NCBI GenBank assembly: GCA_937997955.1
Contig: CALLDR010000093.1
Coordinates: 1 to 29,959, forward strand
Source: an uncultured Emergencia sp.
GTDB lineage: Bacteria; Bacillota; Clostridia; Peptostreptococcales; Anaerovoracaceae
Length of the DNA stretch: 29,959 nucleotides
Reading direction: 5' to 3'
Shown here piece by piece: positions 16,339 through 24,500 of this stretch. The first letter of the stretch is position 1, and every line of letters begins with the position of its first letter. The notes under the pieces were generated by a model. It was not told the DNA's origin, made no database searches, and saw nothing but the letters and a program-made list of their open reading frames with translations. Position numbers and translations under genes: made by a program.

Positions 16339-16407
16339 GCGCGCCCGGCCTGCCCTTCCGCACTCCGAGCCTGTTTTTCTGCGCGCCCGGCCCGTCTTTC
16401 TGCGCGC
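16339..16407. repeat. GC-rich imperfect tandem repeats of about 21 bp
   Basis: Units of the form CCGRSCYGTYTTTCTGCGCGC lie at 16365-16386 and 16387-16407, with a diverged unit at 16345-16364 preceded by GCGCGC (16339-16344). They fill the gap between spoVAE and the glycerophosphotransferase-like gene. No clean hairpin with a T run was found to end the spoVA message here. Confidence 0.6.
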
Positions 16408-16440
16408 TCGGCTCCGCGCGTCCGCTTTTGGGTCCCCGCT

Positions 16441-16794
16441 TCACCTCGGCGACTTCGGGCTGAAGATCAGCGAAATGATATATCCGAAGGCGATGGCCAC
16501 GGCCACACCTGCGGCGGTATCCTTGACGGCGCCGGTAATGGCGCCCAGAAAGCCGTCCTTTGCTCCTTCCATCGCTCCCTTTGCCAGGGCGTAGCCAAAG
16601 CCCGGCAGCGGCGTCGTGGCCCCCTGGTGAGCCAGCTGTACCAGCGGCTCATAGAGGTGGACAGCCTGCAGCGCCACTCCTGCCACGACAAAGATAACCA
16701 GAATACGCGGCGTCGTCAGCTTGGTGGTATCCATCAGAATCTGGCCGATCACACAGATGACGCCGCCGATCAAAAAAGTATATACATAATCCAT
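16441..16794 (-). CDS. spoVAE: Stage V sporulation protein AE (SpoVAE)
   Basis: A 117-residue hydrophobic protein with about four membrane segments. It starts MDYVYTFLIGGVICVIGQILMD and contains the loop TTPLPGFGYALAKG and the closing GFLGAITGAVKDTAAGVAVAIAFGYIISLIF, all characteristic of SpoVAE/SpoVAEb. It is part of the SpoVA channel of the spore inner membrane that takes up calcium dipicolinate during sporulation and releases it at germination. GGAGGG precedes the ATG, and the gene starts 13 bp after the spoVAD stop. Order C-D-E on one strand is the minimal SpoVA set typical of Clostridia. Confidence 0.95.
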   Translation of the reverse strand: MDYVYTFLIGGVICVIGQILMDTTKLTTPRILVIFVVAGVALQAVHLYEPLVQLAHQGATTPLPGFGYALAKGAMEGAKDGFLGAITGAVKDTAAGVAVAIAFGYIISLIFSPKSPR

Positions 16795-16807
16795 AGTTTC
16801 CCTCCTG

Positions 16808-17923
16808 CTAAAACTGAACCGGACCCGCCTGGTCCTTACAGGTTTCCAGCACCACCGCGTGGGCGATGCCCGGTATGCTCTCCCCCTGAAACGGGCTGAT
16901 GGTGGACAGCATGGCTCCGGTAGACAGAAGCAGCACCCGTTTCAGCTGTCCGTTTCTGAGCCTGCGGATAATATTGCCTGAGAAGATAGACGCCGAGCAT
17001 CCGCAGCCGCTGCCTCCGCCGTGAACGTCCTGCGCCTCGCGATCGTACATCATGGTGCCGCAGTCGTCGTAACGCTGCCGCACGTCGCTTTCCGGCAGGC
17101 CCGCGTCGATCAAAAGGTCACTGGCAATATCTTTGCCGATATAGCCCAGGTCGCCGGTCAGCACCATGTCGTAATAGGACAGAGCCCGGCCCGTATCCTC
17201 CAAATGGTTCAAAATCGTATCCACTGCCGCCGGAGCCATGGCGCTGCCCATCTGGTTGGCATCCTTGACGCCGGCATCGATGATCTTTCCGATGGTGCCG
17301 CAGTCCACGCGGATATTGTACAGCTCCGCCGGAGCCCTGCCGCTGCCTGCGGTCCCATCTACAGCGCCCAGCTTTGACAGGTCTGATTTCTTCTCGGACA
17401 CGATCATGGCTCCGGCCGCGGTGGCGGTCCACTGGGCCGAAGGCGGCCTTTGATTGCCGTGTTCCAGCGGCATGCGGAACTGCCGTTCCGCTGTGCAAAA
17501 ATGGCTGGACGCGCCGACGATGATATTGTGTGCAAAGCCGCCGTCTGTGAGCATGGAGCCCAGCAGCAGGGACTCGGTCATGGTGGAACACGCCCCGTAC
17601 AGACCCAAGAACGGCAGATGCAGGTCCCTCGCCATAAAGGACGAGGACATGATCTGATTCAACAGGTCTCCGCTGAGCACCAGGTCGATCTCCTTTTTCT
17701 CCCTGCCGGACTTTTTCAGAGCCATGAGCATGGCGTCCTTCAACATCTTGCTCTCCGCCTTTTCCCAGGTCTTTTCCCCGTTCATATCATCTTCCAGGAT
17801 AGAATCGAACCAGTCCCGCATGGGCCCCGCGCCCTCCTTCTCGCCGCCTACAGCCGCAGACCCGATCACATAGGGGCACTTCTCAAACTTCACAGTCTGT
17901 TTTCCGATTTTCTTTTCTGCCAT
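16808..17923 (-). CDS. spoVAD: Stage V sporulation protein AD (SpoVAD)
   Basis: A 371-residue protein with a thiolase/ketoacyl-synthase-like fold, as known for SpoVAD. Motifs include LPFLGLYGACSTMTESL (Cys at the thiolase-like position), ASSHFCTAERQFRMPLEHGNQRPPSAQWTATAAGA, MVLTGDLGYIG and HGGGSGCGCSA. SpoVAD binds dipicolinic acid and acts with SpoVAC and SpoVAE in moving it into the forespore. It is slightly longer than the usual ~340 residues, mostly from an acidic insertion near residues 40-55 (ILEDDMNGEKTWEKAE). AGGAGG lies five bases before the ATG. The 221 bp before it, up to the spoVAC stop, is filled by two repeat units, unusual for an operon normally packed tightly. Confidence 0.95.
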   Translation of the reverse strand: MAEKKIGKQTVKFEKCPYVIGSAAVGGEKEGAGPMRDWFDSILEDDMNGEKTWEKAESKMLKDAMLMALKKSGREKKEIDLVLSGDLLNQIMSSSFMARDLHLPFLGLYGACSTMTESLLLGSMLTDGGFAHNIIVGASSHFCTAERQFRMPLEHGNQRPPSAQWTATAAGAMIVSEKKSDLSKLGAVDGTAGSGRAPAELYNIRVDCGTIGKIIDAGVKDANQMGSAMAPAAVDTILNHLEDTGRALSYYDMVLTGDLGYIGKDIASDLLIDAGLPESDVRQRYDDCGTMMYDREAQDVHGGGSGCGCSASIFSGNIIRRLRNGQLKRVLLLSTGAMLSTISPFQGESIPGIAHAVVLETCKDQAGPVQF

Positions 17924-17936
17924 TTTTACCTCCTAA

Positions 17937-18022
17937 TGGTCCGCCCCGCGAGCGAAGCGAGCGGCTAGGCGGACCTTATGCTGAAACGCCCCCGGCTTTA
18001 GCCGGTCTGGCGTTTGTCGTAT
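17937..18022. repeat. Palindromic repeat element, unit 1
   Basis: The 86 bp unit has two inverted repeats: GGTCCGCC (17938-17945) with GGCGGACC (17968-17975), and AAACGCC..CCGGC-TTTA-GCCGG..GGCGTTT (about 17984-18014). It ends GTCGTAT. It abuts the spoVAD ribosome binding site. Both stems would form in the spoVAC-spoVAD message. Confidence 0.85.
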
Positions 18023-18024
18023 GA

Positions 18025-18145
18025 TGGTCCGCCCCGCGATCCGGACAGATGACCAGGCGAACAGCCGGGCAGATGGCCGGGCGAGCGGCCAGGCGGACCT
18101 TATGCTGAAACGCCCCGGCTTTAGCCGGCTTGGCGTTTGTCGTAT
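18025..18145. repeat. Palindromic repeat element, unit 2
   Basis: This second copy of unit 1 has the same two inverted repeats and the same ends (TGGTCCGCC to GTCGTAT). It is longer (121 bp) because the first hairpin loop holds degenerate GCCGGGC-type repeats (18045-18090). It ends at the last base of the spoVAC stop codon. Confidence 0.85.
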
Positions 18146-18606
18146 TAAAACAATCCGATGATCCAGTAGATCACGCCGACGACGGTAGCTGACGTGATGC
18201 CGCACACCAGTACCGGCCCGGCCACGCTGAACAGCTTCGCGCCCACGCCCAGCACCAGACCTTCTTTCTTGTACTCGATGGCCGGCGCTACCATGGAATT
18301 GGCAAACCCGCTGATGGGCACGATGACCCCTGCCCCAGAAAACTTGGCGATGGTGTCAAAAACGCCGAATCCGGTCAGAAGCTGCGCCAGAGCTACGATA
18401 CCGATGGTCACATAGGTGCCGGCATCTTTTTCTGACAACCCTTTTGCGATCAGCAGGTTATTTACGTAGTAAGCAATCGTGCATACCAGCCCGCCGATGA
18501 TAAACGCCCGCAGACAGTTCGCAAAGTATGTCGGCTTCGGCGTAAACTGCTTAGAATATTTTTCGTAGGCCTTCGCCACGTCTTTTTTCTTTATTTCCTT
18601 CTCCAT
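18145..18606 (-). CDS. spoVAC: Stage V sporulation protein AC (SpoVAC)
   Basis: A 153-residue membrane protein. The N-terminus KKKDVAKAYEKYSKQFTPKPTYFANCLRAFIIGGLVCTI and later GFGVFDTIAKFSGAGVIVPISGFANSMVAPAIEYKKEGLVLGVGAKLFSVAGPVLV are the classic SpoVAC sequence. SpoVAC is the proposed mechanosensitive channel subunit of the SpoVA complex in the spore inner membrane. Start: ATG 18606 has GGAGG eight bases upstream and gives the usual family length. A longer frame from 18693 would run through the predicted promoter and is rejected. It is the first gene of the spoVAC-AD-AE operon. Confidence 0.95.
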   Translation of the reverse strand: MEKEIKKKDVAKAYEKYSKQFTPKPTYFANCLRAFIIGGLVCTIAYYVNNLLIAKGLSEKDAGTYVTIGIVALAQLLTGFGVFDTIAKFSGAGVIVPISGFANSMVAPAIEYKKEGLVLGVGAKLFSVAGPVLVCGITSATVVGVIYWIIGLF

Positions 18607-18638
18607 AAAAGCTCCCTCCACATGCTTCAAGTTATCCT

Positions 18639-18667
18639 TAGTATCTGGCAAAAAGGCAAAAATATGC
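18639..18667 (-). promoter_or_regulatory. Candidate forespore (sigma-G/F) promoter for spoVAC
   Basis: On the minus strand GCATA (18667-18663) and GATACTA (18645-18639) lie 17 bp apart. This fits the forespore pattern of a GNATR-like -35 and a CATNNTA-like -10, with one mismatch at the first -10 base. It lies 33-61 bp upstream of the spoVAC ATG, where such a promoter is expected. Confidence 0.55.
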
Positions 18668-18668
18668 G

Positions 18669-18730
18669 GGAAACATTGGGCCACGACTTTCATTTTGCTT
18701 TCAGATGTACAGTCGTGCTATAATGTTTCC
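18669..18730 (+). promoter_or_regulatory. Duplicated promoter module, distal copy (P1)
   Basis: A 62 bp module with TTGCTT (18695-18700), an 18 bp spacer and a perfect TATAAT (18719-18724). Inverted arms CACGACT (18682-18688) and AGTCGTG (18711-18717) flank the -35 box. It shares about 52 of 62 positions with the copy at 18761-18822. Divergent from the spoVAC promoter. Confidence 0.6.
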
Positions 18731-18760
18731 TGTTATTCCTGCCGGCGTTGCCGCAAGGTT

Positions 18761-18822
18761 GGAAACATTGAACCACGACTTATGTTTTGATTTCAGCGGT
18801 ACAGTCGTGCTATAATACTTCC
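18761..18822 (+). promoter_or_regulatory. Duplicated promoter module, proximal copy (P2) of maf
   Basis: The second copy has TTGATT (18787-18792), an 18 bp spacer and TATAAT (18811-18816), with the same arms CACGACT (18774-18780) and AGTCGTG (18803-18809). Its start of transcription would be at about 18823, directly at the AGGAGGT of maf, leaving a leader of only about 13 bases. Confidence 0.65.
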
Positions 18823-18835
18823 AGGAGGTACGACT

Positions 18836-19459
18836 ATGAACAGAAACATCATTTTGGCGTCGTCATCGCCGAGACGCATCGATATGATGCGCCGCCACGG
18901 TTTTGATCCTGAGATCTGCCCCGCCCACATCGACGAGACTTTGCCGCAGGACATCTCCATGGAGGACGCCGTCATGTTTTTAGCGCTGAAAAAAGCTCTG
19001 GCCGTGGAGCGGCAGGCTGTAAGAGAAGGAAAAACCGGCAGCGTCATCATCGCCGCCGACACGGTGGTCTTCAAAGACGAGATCCTCGGAAAGCCGGAGG
19101 ATCGGGCCGACGCCGCCCGTATGCTGCAAAAAATCAAAAATACCAGCCACTTTGTGGCAACAGGGGTTGCCATCGCCGCAGCTGGCGAGAACAAAAAGAT
19201 CGTATTCTGCGATGTGACCGAGGTCTTCTGCAAGGACTTCACCGACGAGCAGCTGAACGCCTACCTGGACACAGACGAACCCTATGACAAAGCGGGCGCA
19301 TACGCCATTCAGGGCATCTTCGGCCAGTACATCGACCGTTACGAAGGCTCCTTTGACACGGTGGTGGGCTTCCCATGGGAACGGATCGAACCGCAGCTGG
19401 CAGCCCTGGGCGCAAAACCCTCACACGCCGCAGCCTCTGCATCATCAAAGGGCGTCTGA
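18836..19459 (+). CDS. maf: Maf-family nucleoside triphosphate pyrophosphatase
   Basis: A 207-residue protein. It begins MNRNIILASSSPRRIDMM, the Maf signature (SSSPRR) that binds the nucleotide. It also shows IIAADTVV with the catalytic aspartate, the KP of LGKPED, and KAGAYAIQG with VVGFP near the end. Maf proteins hydrolyse dTTP, UTP and modified nucleotides to monophosphates in house-cleaning, and their excess can affect septum formation. The last 20 residues (GAKPSHAAASASSKGV) extend past the domain. AGGAGGT sits six bases before the ATG. The gene has its own duplicated promoter, unlike many Firmicutes where maf sits in the mre/min operon. It ends 14 bp from the convergent MATE gene. Confidence 0.93.
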   Translation: MNRNIILASSSPRRIDMMRRHGFDPEICPAHIDETLPQDISMEDAVMFLALKKALAVERQAVREGKTGSVIIAADTVVFKDEILGKPEDRADAARMLQKIKNTSHFVATGVAIAAAGENKKIVFCDVTEVFCKDFTDEQLNAYLDTDEPYDKAGAYAIQGIFGQYIDRYEGSFDTVVGFPWERIEPQLAALGAKPSHAAASASSKGV

Positions 19460-19473
19460 CGGACACTCTTTGA

Positions 19474-20844
19474 TCACGCGGACGGATCGACGTCCGTAAC
19501 GATGTTGATCCACTTCCGGCTCTTGACACGCGGCATGCTGACCACGATCCTGACGATATCGCCGATTTCTACTATGAGCATGGCCACAGGCAGCGTAACG
19601 TGCAGCCACAGCACGGACAGATACGCCAGCGGCACCTGGACGCATACGTTGCAGAAAAGCTCCAGCTTCATGCAGAAGACCGTGTCTCCGCCGGCGCGGA
19701 GGATCCCGACGATAGGAATATAGCCCAGCATCTTCGGGGTAATGGTAATGGCCATGGTGATCAGCGCCTGAATCAACAGCGTATAGGTCTCCCCGCTGAA
19801 ATGATAGACCCCGGCCACCGGCCTGGACATCAAAATCATCAGCGCGGTCATTAAAATATTGAGCACAACAACGATTTTGATCGACCGCTTGCCGTTCTGG
19901 TAAGCGGTTTCTTTTTTGCCCTGGCCCAGGGCCTCGCCGATGAGCATGGCCGTAGCGTTTCCTATGCCGAAGTAGAAGGACTGCAGCATTTCACAGACCA
20001 CGTTGGCGACCTGGGCTACTGCCAGCGCGGAGGTTCCCAGCTTACCGTAAGCGGCAAAGATCAAAGCCACGGACGCCGCCCAGCAGCCTTCCGTGAAGAC
20101 CACGGGAACCGCTGTCCTCATGACCCGCAGGAAATACGCCCGGTCAAAGGAAAACAGAGCCTGATATCCCGCTTTAAACGGGTGGTATTTTCTCGTATAG
20201 ATGAAGATCAAAAGGGCCGCGAACTCAAAGATCCGCGCGATCAAAGTGGCTGCCGCCGCTCCTTTGACGCCCATATGCGGAAAGATGCCGATGCCGAAGA
20301 TCAGCAGATAGTTCAGCGAAGCGTTGACGCCCAGCGCGGCCACGTTAATGATGGTCGGCACCTTCAGATTCTGGATCGCTCTGGAATTGTATGAGACGGC
20401 CATGGACACGCCGGAAAACACGTAGGAAAAACACGCGATCCGTATGTAGTCCACGCCAAATTCGATGACGGCATCGTCTTCGGAAAACAGAGAGATGATG
20501 CCCGGCGCGAAGGCAAATGCCACAACGCTGACGATCAGCGCGAAGACAAAGCCGATCAGGTAATCGATACCCAGCACCTTCCGCACGCCGCCGATATCCT
20601 GCGCGCCCCAGTACTGGGCCGTATACACGGCCGCCCCGCTGAACAGCCCGAACAGTGATACGGTGAAGATGAAATAGACCTGGTTTGCGGCGCCCACCGC
20701 GGCCAGCTCCTGTTCTCCCAGCATACCGATCATCAAAGTATCAATCAGGTTCAAGCCGATGCTGACCAGATTTTGGAATACCACCGGAATCCCGATCAGC
20801 AGCATCTTTTTATAGAATACTCTTTTCTCATCTAACATTGTCAT
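19474..20844 (-). CDS. MATE-family efflux transporter
   Basis: A 456-residue protein with about 12 membrane segments in two halves. Typical MATE stretches are seen: IPVVFQNLVSIGLNLIDTLMIGMLGEQELAAVGAANQVYF at the N-terminus, SRAIQNLKVPTIINVAALGVNASLNYLLIFG in the middle, and ALAVAQVANVVCEMLQSFYFGIGNATAMLIGEALGQG at the start of the second half. These are Na+ or H+ coupled exporters of cationic drugs and metabolites; the substrate is unknown. Start: ATG 20844 has AGGAGAGG upstream. A longer frame from 20904 would begin inside the -35 box of the promoter and is rejected. The C-terminal tail is rich in basic and acidic residues (VKSRKWINIVTDVDPSA). Confidence 0.93.
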   Translation of the reverse strand: MTMLDEKRVFYKKMLLIGIPVVFQNLVSIGLNLIDTLMIGMLGEQELAAVGAANQVYFIFTVSLFGLFSGAAVYTAQYWGAQDIGGVRKVLGIDYLIGFVFALIVSVVAFAFAPGIISLFSEDDAVIEFGVDYIRIACFSYVFSGVSMAVSYNSRAIQNLKVPTIINVAALGVNASLNYLLIFGIGIFPHMGVKGAAAATLIARIFEFAALLIFIYTRKYHPFKAGYQALFSFDRAYFLRVMRTAVPVVFTEGCWAASVALIFAAYGKLGTSALAVAQVANVVCEMLQSFYFGIGNATAMLIGEALGQGKKETAYQNGKRSIKIVVVLNILMTALMILMSRPVAGVYHFSGETYTLLIQALITMAITITPKMLGYIPIVGILRAGGDTVFCMKLELFCNVCVQVPLAYLSVLWLHVTLPVAMLIVEIGDIVRIVVSMPRVKSRKWINIVTDVDPSA

Positions 20845-20875
20845 TACAGCCTCTCCTAAATCAAACCTACCTTGG

Positions 20876-20904
20876 ATTATAACATAAGGCGGGAAAATTT
20901 CCAA
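20876..20904 (-). promoter_or_regulatory. Sigma-A-type promoter for the MATE gene
   Basis: On the minus strand TTGGAA (20904-20899) and a perfect TATAAT (20881-20876) are separated by 17 bp, about 32 bp upstream of the ATG at 20844. Confidence 0.65.
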
Positions 20905-20921
20905 GAGGCGGGAAGAGAAAG

Positions 20922-20937
20922 AACAGGCCCGCGCGTG
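20922..20937. repeat. 16 bp direct repeat, left copy (matches arm of terminator 21446-21472)
   Basis: AACAGGCCCGCGCGTG occurs exactly here and at 21442-21457. The right copy is one arm of the surface-protein terminator; the left copy is a half-hairpin with no partner arm. Confidence 0.8.
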
Positions 20938-20961
20938 AAAACAAGGCGAAGCTTCAGCGTT

Positions 20962-21038
20962 GGAAACCCGATCAAAAGTATCCGGTCAAAGGTTTCCTGC
21001 CTAGGTTATTCAGCCTAGGGTTTCCAGCCTAGGGTTTC
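20962..21038. repeat. Short inverted and direct repeats leading into the array
   Basis: GGAAACC (20962-20968) is inverted at 20991-20997 (GGTTTCC). CAGCCTAGGGTTTC is repeated in tandem at 21011-21024 and 21025-21038. The second copy runs directly into the first 63 bp unit. Confidence 0.7.
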
Positions 21039-21398
21039 GTATAATAGTGAAAATGCTGGCTAAATACGAAACCACTCAGCTACAATCTGGTCATGGGTTT
21101 CGTATAACAGCGAAGATGCTGGCTAAATACGAAACCACTCAGCTACAATCTCGTCATGGGTTTCGTATAACAGCGAAGATGACGGCTAAATACGAAACCA
21201 ACCCAGCTGAAATCCAATCATGGGTTTCGTATAACAGTGAAAATGCTGGCTAAATACGAAACCACTCAGCTACAATCCGGTCATGGGTTTCGTATAACAG
21301 CGAAGATGACGGCTAAATACGAAACCAACCCGGCTGAAATACGGTCATGGGTTTCGCATAACAACGGAAATGGCAGCTAAATACGAAACCACCCGCAT
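21032..21398. repeat. Six-unit tandem array of 63-64 bp inverted-repeat elements
   Basis: Units start at 21032, 21095, 21158, 21222, 21285 and 21349 (the last is diverged and cut short). Each has GGTTTCGTAT, a loop of about 21 bases and ATACGAAACC, then about 22 bases ending TCAT. Two subtypes occur in the order A, A, B, A, B, plus a diverged C: type A has TGCTGGCTAA and ACTCAGCTACAATC (63 bp), type B has TGACGGCTAA and AACCCAGCTGAAAT (64 bp). It lies in the 600 bp gene-free gap between the MATE gene's upstream end and the surface-protein gene's 3' end. I do not recognise the family. Confidence 0.9.
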
Positions 21399-21445
21399 CG
21401 GCATATCGGAAGCCTTTGATCATAATCTCCCAAAAGGAAGAAACA

Positions 21446-21472
21446 GGCCCGCGCGTGTATGCTGCGCGGGCC
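21446..21472 (-). terminator. Terminator of the surface-protein gene
   Basis: A 9 bp G+C stem (GGCCCGCGC / GCGCGGGCC) with a 9-base loop. On the minus strand it is followed by TGTTTCTTCCTTTT. It lies about 30 bp past the surface-protein stop codon. Confidence 0.85.
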
Positions 21473-21502
21473 CGCTCTCAAATAAGGCTGATTTGTTTCT
21501 TC

Positions 21503-24500
21503 TTATTTTTCAGTTCGTCTTCTTCTGATCATAATGCACATTGTCCCAGCCGCGCCCAAAAGTCCGAACAGGTAAAGCGCCAGTTGGCTTTCATCTCCTG
21601 TTTTCGGCTGATCTGGATTCGCTGGCTGTTCCGGCCCCTGTCCCTCTGGTTCGGTAACAGTGCCAGGATTTGTCGGCTGATCCGGTTTTGCTGGATTGTC
21701 TGGATTGTCAGGCTGATTCGGGTTATTTGGATCGTCCGGATCGTCTGGAACAATCGGCGTCGCCTCCACATCGTCGTTGGTGACGGTGAAATAGTTACCG
21801 ACACTTGAAATAGATGTGGTGAATCCTTCCGGCGCGTTGACTTCTTTGACCATCCAGGTATAGCCCAGAGGCAGAGAGGTCCACGTATATTTCCAGCCGT
21901 TTGCCGCGCTCAAAATCTGCGTGTCATAGTGTTCCCCGTTTCTCAGCAGTTCGATCTGAACTGATGCTGCAGCGGTTCCGCCGTCATCCAGCTTCCATAC
22001 TTTTTGTACGGTGGCGCTGGTGGTATAGACAGGCGGTGTCGGCGGAACGTATGGCTCGCTGACCGTGTAGGATACTGTCGGCTTGTTGAACTTCTCAGGC
22101 AGGCCTTTGTCTCCGTTGCTGTCCACCGGATACAGAATAGCTTCGTTGTTGGTGTACAGCCCGGCTTTGTTTTTGCTTCCATCAAAGTCGTACTCGCCGT
22201 AGGTGCCCGGCTCGCTCTTCGGATTCATCAGCTTGACGGTGTAGGTCAGCTGCACTCTCTCCAGGTTGCTGACCGGAACGTTGATCTCCCAATCAAAGTA
22301 CTCATCATTATTATCAGCGGTTTCTGGATGATAAATCACCACGTAAGGATAAACGTCATTTACAGCTTCTCCGAAGGTGTACACGTTTTCAGCGGTAGCC
22401 ACAGCTTTATACTCTTTGGCCCCTACCTTCAGAGTCATATCCTGCAGGTTGACCATATCAAAGTCGTAGTCGTTGGTCTTGCCGATCTTGTCGGTGATCG
22501 TGCTGCCCGCATCCAGGAGATAGAGGATCTCCTTTTCGATGCTTGTAAAGTCCACCTCTTCTCCATTTGCCAGATAGTTCATGAAGGACGGCCCCCAGTC
22601 ATACTGATCGCCTTTCGCCTGCGTCGCTGTAGTAGCATAGCAGTGATAGCCCGCGGCCTTCGCAGACTGATATGTCTCATAGGACTTGTACAGCGCCGTA
22701 TCGATGGAATTGGCATGGCGGTCCTGCTCTTCAACAGGGGTTGACGCTCCAACCGTTCCTCCGTATGGGTAATTGTACTGTCCGGCATCTGCCTGGATCT
22801 GGCTGGCGATGGTGCTGAGCCAAGCAGTCCAGTCCGTAGGCGCATCGTTGGTTCCGTACTTGGATTCCCAGTTGTCCGGGCCGGCCCAGTTCAAGACGGT
22901 GTCGGCCTTGAAGGTCCACGCGACCGCCATAGGCTCTTCACCAAACATATAAGTGATGCCGTCGCTGACCGTAATCAGGTATTTGCGGCTTGCCGCGGTT
23001 TCCGTATCCGCATCCAGCATAGCTTTGCCTGCCAGCAGGCCGGCATGGAGATTGGTTCCGCTGGTAATAGTCTTTTTGATAGCTGCTTCAATCGTATCAT
23101 ATCCCGTTGCCAGATCGGTCAGACCGCACGCAATATCGGCCTGTTTATTGAAGATGACTACGCCTACATTGACCTTGGCATCCTTCGCCTCAGCCTCAGT
23201 CTTCAGGTTGCTCAGCATGTTCAGAATCTGATCTTCTACACTGGCACTGGTAGACTTGTCCAGGACGAAGACCACGTCGGTGGTCAAAGCTTCTTCCGCT
23301 GACGGCAGGGATAAGGTTACCTGAGACAGGAAATTGCTGTCCAGGTTGGTGGCCGTCTTGGACTTGGAGATAGTCCAATCTTCGGAATCCCCTTCGATCG
23401 GAACGATCGGTTCGTGGGCCGCCTTCAGGGCTATAGTGCCTGTAAAGGCGGTGCCGGCCGCGAAGGTCTTGTAATAAGTGCTTTTCTCTTTGTGATATCC
23501 ATCAACTTTTCCATTCTCATCATACTCTAATATGATATTACTATAAGTTTCTCCCCAGCGATAACGAGTAGAACTGTTTTCATATCCGTCATAATACCAA
23601 CCGGTAATACCATAGCCATCTGAAGCCAGTCTGAGGTTCCCGCTCATCTGGGAAGTTTGAGGCAGTGTCAGCGCGCCGCCAGAATTGTACTGATATACAT
23701 CATCGCCCAGGTCTACAGCCGTATTGTTGTACAGGGCCGCGCCTGCAGCCACATTGGTGGTGACCGCACCGGAGATGGCGATGCCGCCTCCGTTGGTGCC
23801 CGCGGAGTTTCCGCAGATCTCCACGCCGGAGGCTATAGTCAGGACTTCTACATCCGATGGGTTTTTCGTAGCGTTGACGTTTTCGATATACACGCCGCCG
23901 CCAAGGGCACCCGCCTGGTTATTGGACACCTGTCCGCCGTTGAGGGTGACGCCATGCCAGTTAGTGCTGTAAATACCGCCGCCTTTCTGCGTCGTCGTAT
24001 TGTTCGTAATGGAACCGCCGTTCATGGTAAACCGTGAACCGTTACCCACCAGATACACACCACCGCCGCCGTCCTTGCTCAAATCAGACATCGAATTATT
24101 TTGGGAAATAGCGCCGCTTTCCATGATGAACTCGGCAGTCGTATCAGAATTGTCTTCATAATTAGTAGCGCCCATACCCAGACCGCCGCCTACCTTTGCA
24201 GTATTTCCGGTAATCTCGCTGCCGGTCAGAATACAGCGGCTGCTTTGATCGGTACCGCCGGTTGCCTGATAGACGCCTCCACCGCTGTTGTCTGCGGTAT
24301 TGCCCGTCAAAGTGCATCCGCTGATTTCAAGGATTCCGTGATCCAAATATACGCCGCCGCCACTGTTTGTTGCGGTGTTCCCACTTATGGTGAGATCCTG
24401 CAGCTGAATCGCGTCTGTTCCACTTGCTGAGACATTGATTCCGCCTCCACTGGTGGCGCTGCCGCCGGTAACGATACCGTTTTTCAGCACGACGCCTGCA

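Noticed and set aside
16244..16899. Plus-strand frames over spoVAE and the GC-rich repeats
   Set aside because: They are antisense to spoVAE and spoVAD and low in complexity; composition reflects the opposite-strand genes.
18607..18693. N-terminal extension of SpoVAC starting at 18693
   Set aside because: It would run through the forespore promoter and lacks a ribosome site; ATG 18606 has GGAGG and gives the family length.
19484..19500. A hairpin (GGACG/CGTCC) as a maf terminator
   Set aside because: It has a five-base stem with no T run and lies inside the MATE coding sequence; too weak to call.
21047..21253. A plus-strand frame in the array coding 21-residue repeats (MLAKYETTQLQS...)
   Set aside because: The 63 bp period keeps one frame by chance in type A units, but type B units are 64 bp and break it. 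No ribosome site is present.
21032..21398. CRISPR-like array
   Set aside because: The whole 63-64 bp unit is repeated, with no unique spacers between constant repeats, and there are no cas genes. It is a tandem repeat of inverted-repeat units.
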